Shown: piece by piece, positions 7,021 through 11,697 of the stretch
Layout: every line of letters starts with the position of its first letter
Position numbering within the stretch: the stretch's first letter is position 1
Source of the DNA: Bacillota bacterium
Lineage (GTDB): Bacteria > Bacillota > UBA4882 > UBA8346
Length of the DNA: 11,697 nucleotides
Assembly: GCA_003501335.1 (NCBI GenBank)
Contig: DNPQ01000589.1
Location: forward strand, 1 to 11,697
Reading direction: 5' to 3'
Position numbers and translations under genes: made by a program
Notes under the pieces: generated by a model
Seen by the model: only the letters and a program-made list of their open reading frames with translations
Told to the model about the DNA's origin: nothing
Database searches by the model: none

Positions 7021-7329
7021 TCACCCCTTCAAATTGGTCAACTTACGAATATTCAAGGAATGATTCTTCTTTTGAATCAACATTACTATAGCCAGAGCTG
7101 TAGCAATTGATACGACCTCTACCACAATCATCGTAATAACCAGTGTCTGGCTAAGTGCGATTCTGCCATTGGCATTACCGGCGCTGATGAAAGCTAAGGT
7201 AACTCCTTTAGTCATGAGTTCGTATCCAATCAACATTCGAATCATATTCTTGGCCAGTAACAAAGTGTATAATCCAATGCAGATTACCAAGATTACCGTA
7301 ATGAAATCAATTCCAAAAAAATTATTCAT
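7021..7329 (-). CDS. Hydrogenase membrane subunit, NuoK/MrpC/HyfE-like
   Basis: Small ion-translocation subunit, 102 aa with three transmembrane segments (about 7-28, 30-51 and 60-86), as in NuoK/ND4L and MrpC. Both buried glutamates essential in NuoK are in place: E37 in LIGYELM and E71 in MIVVEVVSIATALAIVM. The stretch IALSQTLVITMIVVE resembles the MrpC motif xPLPQALVLTAIVI, so the protein looks intermediate between NuoK and MrpC, as is usual in group 4 hydrogenases (MbhG, HyfE). Its ATG overlaps the NuoJ-like gene by 8 bases and has GGGGGA upstream. The tail after residue 86 is short and basic. Confidence 0.88.
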   Translation of the reverse strand: MNNFFGIDFITVILVICIGLYTLLLAKNMIRMLIGYELMTKGVTLAFISAGNANGRIALSQTLVITMIVVEVVSIATALAIVMLIQKKNHSLNIRKLTNLKG

Positions 7330-7822
7330 TGGATTTCCCCCGTCTAAATAGGGTTACAATTCCATAAACCCCGACTAGTAAGATAATCACTTGGCCGATT
7401 AAATCAAGACCGCGCGTTCTCCAAAGAATTTCTCCCACAGTAGCATTTTCGCTGACTTTTTGGATAACTAAGGTACCAAATAAGGAATCCTGGTTAAACC
7501 AAAGTATAATCCCAATGAAAATAATCAAAAACGGCAGCGCCAAAAATCGCTGATAATGATTTTTAACCTTGGATACCTCTTCGTCACCGGAAAGGGGCTG
7601 CGTCAAACTAATGATATTAATGAACAAAACGGAAATTAATCCCGAACAAACCGATAATTCAAAAACTCCCGCTAGCGGAGCATTTAAATTAAATAAGAGT
7701 AAGGTCAATCCCACACTGCACACCAGTAAAGCAATGACAGAGCGTAACAAATACTTACTTATAGCTGCAAGAACAGCTGGAATCAAGAACAAAAAAACTA
7801 AAATAAATATATGAAGTTTCAT
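7322..7822 (-). CDS. Hydrogenase membrane subunit, NuoJ-like (chain 6 / MbhD-MbhE type)
   Basis: Integral membrane protein of 166 aa with about five hydrophobic segments, matching NuoJ/ND6 in size and position before NuoK. The central part, NLNAPLAGVFELSVCSGLISVLF (45-67), is the glycine-rich third helix with a conserved glutamate (E55), the region of NuoJ/MbhD/DUF4040 proteins that forms the ion path at the arm junction. The C-terminal part WRTRGLDLIGQVIILLVGVYG resembles the RGxDxxGE helix at the end of MrpA and in MbhE. A polar, charged stretch (about 76-90) faces one side between the two halves. A strong GGAGGTG site precedes the ATG at 7822. It is the first gene after the only long gap in the operon. 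Confidence 0.82.
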   Translation of the reverse strand: MKLHIFILVFLFLIPAVLAAISKYLLRSVIALLVCSVGLTLLLFNLNAPLAGVFELSVCSGLISVLFINIISLTQPLSGDEEVSKVKNHYQRFLALPFLIIFIGIILWFNQDSLFGTLVIQKVSENATVGEILWRTRGLDLIGQVIILLVGVYGIVTLFRRGKSNE

Positions 7823-7959
7823 GACACACCTCCACTACCTGGAAAATATTATTAACCCGGATCTTTACCTTGGCAAACCAAAGTAAAATCATATCAACCG
7901 GCATTATTTGGCAGTTCCATGCGCAAGTTCATTGGTTCCGGCAAAACCGGGATGGATGA
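7823..7959 (-). other. Intra-operon untranslated gap with ribosome binding site of the NuoJ-like gene
   Basis: These 137 bases lie between the MrpD-like and NuoJ-like genes, where all other junctions overlap or leave at most 75 bases. The gap holds the stem-loop at 7864-7887 and, close to the next ATG, the site GGAGGTG. I see no consensus promoter. A reading frame other than that of the antiporter stays open from 8092 to a TAA at 7904-7906, but it has no ATG and no ribosome binding site. Confidence 0.6.
7864..7887 (-). other. Stem-loop between the antiporter genes and the nuoJ-like gene
   Basis: In the transcript UUUACUUUGG, loop UUUG, CCAAGGUAAA forms a continuous 10-bp stem with one G-U pair. 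The G-U pair would be a C-A mismatch if the opposite strand were transcribed, so the structure favours the minus-strand RNA. No T-run follows, so it is not a normal terminator. A role in RNA processing, stability or uneven subunit expression is inference. Confidence 0.6.
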
Positions 7960-9405
7960 CTACTTCAACATGGATCCCAAAAGTGAGCTCACCGGAAGGA
8001 TCAGTTTTGGAATAATGAACCAAAAAAAGATTCCACAGCACACTGTTATAGAAGCCATAATAATGGCTGGCCAGTAAAATACCGGTTTCACTTCATGGAC
8101 CTCTTCCAAACCTTGCTTTACTTTGCCGAAAAACACACTATGTTGTAAAGATAATAAATAGCCAAGCGTAATGACACTCGCGAAAACCGCTATTAAAGCA
8201 TAAGAATGATACCCTCCCTGCCATAAAGCGATAATAATGATTAACTTGCTCCAAAATCCAGCTAAAGGAGGAATTCCTGCAGTTGATAGCATACCGATTA
8301 TTGAGGTTACCCCCGTTACTGGCATTTTACCCGCTAATCCACCAAGTTCATCAAAATTGCGTGTACCGGTGGCCTGTTCAACCGCTCCGGCATTGATGAA
8401 TAACAGGGATTTAAATACGGCGTGATTGAAAAAATGAAAAGCTGCTCCTATCAGTCCTAAGGGCGATCCCGTCGCAAAACCCATCATCATATAACCGATT
8501 TGACTAATACTTGAAAATGCCAACATCCGTTTGAAATTTTTCTGGCCGAATGCCAAAAAAGCACCTAATACAACGGAAATAGCTCCAATCAAAAGAAGCA
8601 TTAGCGAAAATGATTTTGTAAAGCCGAAAACTGCCAAGACAACTCGCATTAAAGTATAAACACCACAAATTTTAGTCACGATACCCGCCAACAATATTGA
8701 AACCGGGGACGGGGCCGCCGTATATGCATCAGGCAGCCAAGCATGAAATGGAATCATACCCGCTTTAACCAGAAAAGCAAAAATCACCGACACAAATCCA
8801 AGTTGAACGATTATATTTCCGGATTTGATTCCTGCAGCGAGGTCAATAAAAGAAACGCTACCAGTAATTGCAAATAGTAATGTCGTTCCCAAAAGCAAAA
8901 ACACAGTGGCAACCGAGGAAAGCATAAAGTATTTGAACGAACCTTCAAGCCCCTCAACATCATTCTGATAAGCAATTAAGATATATGCGACAAGTGAAAC
9001 GATCTCCAAAAACACATACAAGGAAAAGAGATCAGTCGACATTACCAAACCGTTCATACCGGCGACAATCAATAACAGCAGAGCATTATAGCCTGGACGG
9101 CGATCAGGATCCAAAGAATAGCCGGCTGAATAAATAGCAGTCACTAAGGATACCAATCCGATTGCCGCTAGGGCAATTAATGATAAGCCATCTACACTTA
9201 AGGCAAGCTTTTGTCCTAAGAGCCACTCTGTAAGCACCAACTTCTGACTGCTCAAAAAATTCTGATAAGCAATCCATCCGGTTGTTACCACTAGATAAAA
9301 GCTGACCAACGTCATAATCCAGGTGGAACCTTTGGCCCATATTTTCCGTATGATCGGCATAATTGCGGCACCCAACAATGGCACAAATATAAATGCTAAA
9401 AGCAC
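7960..9405 (-). CDS. Antiporter-like ion-pumping subunit, MrpD/NuoN-like (MbhH/HyfF type)
   Basis: Polytopic membrane protein, 481 aa and about 14 transmembrane segments, of the NuoL/M/N-MrpA/D family that carries H+ or Na+ across the membrane. All key residues of the antiporter core are visible: E134 (YVFLEIVSL), K214 (FLVKAGMIPFHAWLPDAY), K245 (GIVTKICGVY), the helix HFFNHAVFKSLLF with H324, H328 and K332, and K387 (GFWSKLIII). APSPVSILLAGIVTK is typical of MrpD, and the lack of a lateral-helix extension also fits MrpD/NuoN. The start is a GTG at 9405, supported by GGGGGA 6 bases upstream and by the family N-terminus. It follows the 612-aa antiporter gene after 37 bases. The carried ion cannot be told from the sequence. 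Confidence 0.93.
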   Translation of the reverse strand: MLLAFIFVPLLGAAIMPIIRKIWAKGSTWIMTLVSFYLVVTTGWIAYQNFLSSQKLVLTEWLLGQKLALSVDGLSLIALAAIGLVSLVTAIYSAGYSLDPDRRPGYNALLLLIVAGMNGLVMSTDLFSLYVFLEIVSLVAYILIAYQNDVEGLEGSFKYFMLSSVATVFLLLGTTLLFAITGSVSFIDLAAGIKSGNIIVQLGFVSVIFAFLVKAGMIPFHAWLPDAYTAAPSPVSILLAGIVTKICGVYTLMRVVLAVFGFTKSFSLMLLLIGAISVVLGAFLAFGQKNFKRMLAFSSISQIGYMMMGFATGSPLGLIGAAFHFFNHAVFKSLLFINAGAVEQATGTRNFDELGGLAGKMPVTGVTSIIGMLSTAGIPPLAGFWSKLIIIIALWQGGYHSYALIAVFASVITLGYLLSLQHSVFFGKVKQGLEEVHEVKPVFYWPAIIMASITVCCGIFFWFIIPKLILPVSSLLGSMLK

Positions 9406-9442
9406 GGCTCTTCCCCCTATAGCGTTCGACTATTTTTAAAGA

Positions 9443-11281
9443 TTATTTAAAGTAACCCACAAAATAAATGAGTAAGCACAAAAATCCCCCTAATGACCAC
9501 GCCAAATAATTGGCATAGAGTCCATTATGGAATCGACGCGCCTGTGAAATAAAATCGGCTACGGCCGGTATTAAACTTTGATAAATCCAATTGATTCCTC
9601 GATCGATCCAATAAAGTCCCAATGCTGCATATCGGCCAACCGCCTTGCCTTGTACATAAGGATCAAATATCTGGCGTTCTGCTAAACCATAAACAGATTT
9701 CAGGACAGGAGCATTCCGGATGTGGTCGGAAGACCCTATACTATTACCACTAAGCCGAACTCCGATGGCATGATCGATAACGGCTACCGCTAATGTAAAA
9801 AATGTAAACCAAACTAATTGGCTAAGACTAAAAACATAGTGAATATCCATTACAGCTTCCCGCAAGCCTTCCCCTAAAGATGGCTTAATCAAATAATCAA
9901 ACGGAAAACTGTGATCAACACCGAAAAATATTGTGCCGAGAGCCAAAAGAGTCATTGGTGTTAACATACTCCAATGGGCATCTTTGATTTCATTTTGATT
10001 TGAAACTGTTTTTCCAAAAAATATGGCGTGCCCCAATTTTAAAAATGTGATTGCCGTAAACAGTGCTCCCAGCACAGCCGCTAAGAAAAAGATTCGATAA
10101 TTGGTTTGTAATACACCATCAAAAATCATCTGTTTCGAAATAAAGCCGCCGAAAAGCGGCACTCCCGAAACCGCGGCACCTGATATCGCAAAACATAAAA
10201 ACGTCAACGGCATATCTTTCCAAAGACCGCCGAGCCTTTTTAAATCCGTTGTACCAGTCTGCTTTTCTACCGAACCACCCACGAAAAACAAACAGCATTC
10301 ACAGATAACCTGGTTTATCATTTGAAAAAGTCCGCCGGCAATCGCAATCGGGATTCCCGTACCAATTCCCAGAAGCATATAACCAACCTGACTAATCGTA
10401 CAATATGAAAGGGCACGTTTAAAATCAGTTTGAATAAGGGCCATCATCGCGGCCACAACAATTGTAATCGCTCCAATGGACATTACGAATAACTTCATTC
10501 CGATTGAAACTGTAAAAAACTCCAAAACAATTCTGGTTGCCAGATAGATACCCAATAATTTTCCTAAAGCTGCCGGTAAGAGCACCATGAAAGGCAACGG
10601 AGCGTCCTTGGAAGCTTCCGGAATCCAATTATGAAACGGAATGGCTCCCGCTTTAGCCATCGCTCCGATAAACATCAATACAAAAGCCACAGCTCCCGCT
10701 CCGGTTGTTTCCAAATGAATATCCGTCATCACTGTTGTTTTTGCTTGTGCTTCAACAATTCCAATTCCAAACATTAAACAAAGATCAGCCAGTCCGACTA
10801 TAACAAAAGCTTTTACAGCTGTTTTATACGAACCCCCATTTCCCGAATTGATCATGGCAAACAAAGTAATCAGCATCGCTTCCCAGAAGAAAAGCATAAT
10901 GACCAGATTATTGGCGAGCACTGCGCCGATTGCCATGGCTTCCGTCAAGAAAAGAAAACCATAAAATTGATTATTCCGGGGATGTTTTAACATGAATGTG
11001 AAGGAATATAAAACGATAAGAAAAACCGCGCCGCAAATAGCGGCAATAAAAAACTGATTAAATTGCCCAAACCTTAATTGAAAATCCATTCCAAAGCCAG
11101 CCCACGCTCTTATAAAACTAATTGGCTGGGGTGGCCCCCAAATTAGTAAAACCAAATAACCCAAAAAAGCTGAAATTGCGACATTAATTACTTCCCAAAA
11201 GCTTTTGACATTGGCCGGGAATGCCAGCAAAATAGCACCATAAAGCGCTGGAATAAGAATTAATAATAATAAAATACTCAT
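9443..11281 (-). CDS. Antiporter-like ion-pumping subunit, NuoL-like with C-terminal lateral helix (HyfB/EchA type)
   Basis: Polytopic membrane protein, 612 aa, of the NuoL/MrpA family. Core residues E134 (FFWEAMLI), K210 (GAMAKAGAIPFHNWIPEA), K241 (ALGKLLGIY) and K383 (GFISKQMI) are present. The helix that normally reads FHxxNHAxFKxLLF is FQMINQVICECCLFF here, so the two histidines and the lysine are Q320, Q324 and E328, with three nearby cysteines. The C-terminus (about 520-612) matches the NuoL tail: a bundle-end helix, AERQIFDPYVQGKAVGRY, then the amphipathic stretch LYWIDRGINWIYQSLIPAVA and a last membrane helix. In complex I this region forms the long lateral helix along the membrane arm. 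The ATG at 11281 overlaps the upstream stop (TAATG), which shows coupling. It probably sits at the far end of the arm, or its pump function is changed. Confidence 0.9.
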   Translation of the reverse strand: MSILLLLILIPALYGAILLAFPANVKSFWEVINVAISAFLGYLVLLIWGPPQPISFIRAWAGFGMDFQLRFGQFNQFFIAAICGAVFLIVLYSFTFMLKHPRNNQFYGFLFLTEAMAIGAVLANNLVIMLFFWEAMLITLFAMINSGNGGSYKTAVKAFVIVGLADLCLMFGIGIVEAQAKTTVMTDIHLETTGAGAVAFVLMFIGAMAKAGAIPFHNWIPEASKDAPLPFMVLLPAALGKLLGIYLATRIVLEFFTVSIGMKLFVMSIGAITIVVAAMMALIQTDFKRALSYCTISQVGYMLLGIGTGIPIAIAGGLFQMINQVICECCLFFVGGSVEKQTGTTDLKRLGGLWKDMPLTFLCFAISGAAVSGVPLFGGFISKQMIFDGVLQTNYRIFFLAAVLGALFTAITFLKLGHAIFFGKTVSNQNEIKDAHWSMLTPMTLLALGTIFFGVDHSFPFDYLIKPSLGEGLREAVMDIHYVFSLSQLVWFTFFTLAVAVIDHAIGVRLSGNSIGSSDHIRNAPVLKSVYGLAERQIFDPYVQGKAVGRYAALGLYWIDRGINWIYQSLIPAVADFISQARRFHNGLYANYLAWSLGGFLCLLIYFVGYFK

Positions 11282-11697
11282 TATAAACTCCCCATCATCT
11301 GCCGCAAGGCAATTTGTATAAAATCAGCAGGAAAATTCACAAGAAAGCCACTAATAAGCGACAAACCAGCCAGTATAGCTACAGCAAAAAGCATCGTCTG
11401 AGAGCCTTCCTTGGCAGAAATTTTGAGTTCCCCCATAAAAACAGTAATAAAAAGTCTTAACAAGTAGAGTATTGTAAGAAAAGCTCCCAATATAAATGTT
11501 CCGGCAATCCATAAGTTCCCTTCTTCAATAGCGCCTGAAATAACCATATGTTTACTGAAGAAGCCGCCGAAGGGCGGGATTCCCATGACCGATAAAGCGC
11601 AAAATGCAAATGATATTGCCGTGATAGGCATCGTTTGAAGTAAACCACCCATTTTTCTGATATCTTTCGTATGGGTGTTGTGTTCAATAATTCCAGC
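11281..11697 (-). CDS. Antiporter-like subunit of the NuoL/M/N-MrpD family (N-terminus outside window)
   Basis: C-terminal 138 residues of a third antiporter-like membrane subunit; the frame is open to the right edge, so the start and most helices are missing. The visible part begins with AGIIEHNTHTKDIRKMGGL, the loop after transmembrane helix 11 of NuoL/M proteins (xxTGTRDIxxxGGL). SVMGIPPFGGFFSKHMVISG follows, the helix 12 motif with its functional lysine (residue 49 of the fragment). Two further membrane segments (about 66-84 and 98-116) complete it. The protein stops shortly after, so it has no lateral helix, unlike the 612-aa neighbour, and is nearer to NuoM/MrpD in form. Its stop overlaps the next ATG by one base. 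Calling it HyfB-, MrpD- or NuoM-like more exactly needs the missing part. Confidence 0.85.
   Translation of the reverse strand, partial: AGIIEHNTHTKDIRKMGGLLQTMPITAISFAFCALSVMGIPPFGGFFSKHMVISGAIEEGNLWIAGTFILGAFLTILYLLRLFITVFMGELKISAKEGSQTMLFAVAILAGLSLISGFLVNFPADFIQIALRQMMGSL

Noticed and set aside
7904..8092. Open frame overlapping the end of the 481-aa antiporter in another minus-strand frame, running 56 bases past its stop and ending in a hydrophilic tail (HPGFAGTNELAHGTAK); a possible frameshifted C-terminus.
   Set aside because: The antiporter's own frame ends with a normal hydrophobic helix and a stop where family members end. The alternate frame has no ATG, no ribosome binding site and no slippery site that I can see.

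Overview
The window carries one transcriptional direction only: every supported gene is on the minus strand, so the biology reads from right to left. Gene content (a Rex redox repressor, a RecD2-type helicase, a ferredoxin-linked group 4 [NiFe] hydrogenase), AT-leaning intergenic DNA and strong GGAGG/GGGGGA-type ribosome binding sites suggest an anaerobic, fermentative Bacillota (Clostridia-like or a related deep lineage). No rRNA, tRNA or taxonomic marker is present, so this is inference.

Positions 11697 to 2645 hold the downstream part of a long, tightly packed operon for a membrane-bound, energy-converting [NiFe] hydrogenase built like respiratory complex I. In transcription order it encodes: an antiporter-like subunit (5' end outside the window), a 612-aa NuoL-like antiporter with a C-terminal lateral-helix region, a 481-aa MrpD/NuoN-like antiporter, NuoJ-, NuoK- and NuoA-like small membrane subunits, the hydrogenase small subunit (NuoB-like), a NuoC-like subunit, the nickel-binding large subunit (NuoD-like), a NuoH-like membrane anchor, a two-cluster [4Fe-4S] NuoI-like subunit and a HycI-type maturation protease. 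The block A-B-C-D-H-I follows canonical nuo order, but the NADH module (NuoE, F, G) is absent, and the large subunit keeps all four Ni-binding cysteines. The enzyme should therefore move electrons between ferredoxin and H+/H2 and couple this to H+ or Na+ translocation. The operon ends in a clear intrinsic terminator at 2597-2621.

Positions 2622-1 hold a second unit. After a roughly 220-base AT-rich leader comes rex, then a 130-base spacer without an obvious terminator, then recD2, which runs off the left edge of the window. Rex senses NADH/NAD+, so its position beside an H2-evolving complex fits shared redox control, but I found no convincing Rex operator in the window and the hydrogenase promoter lies outside it.

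The most unusual observations are: (i) a hydrogenase with a full complex-I-like set of membrane subunits (A, H, J, K and at least three L/M/N types); (ii) replacement of the His/His/Lys channel residues of one antiporter helix by Gln/Gln/Glu in the 612-aa subunit, while its 481-aa partner keeps them; (iii) loss of the acidic pair in the NuoA-like subunit although its loop cysteine is kept; and (iv) a stem-loop in the only long gap inside the operon.
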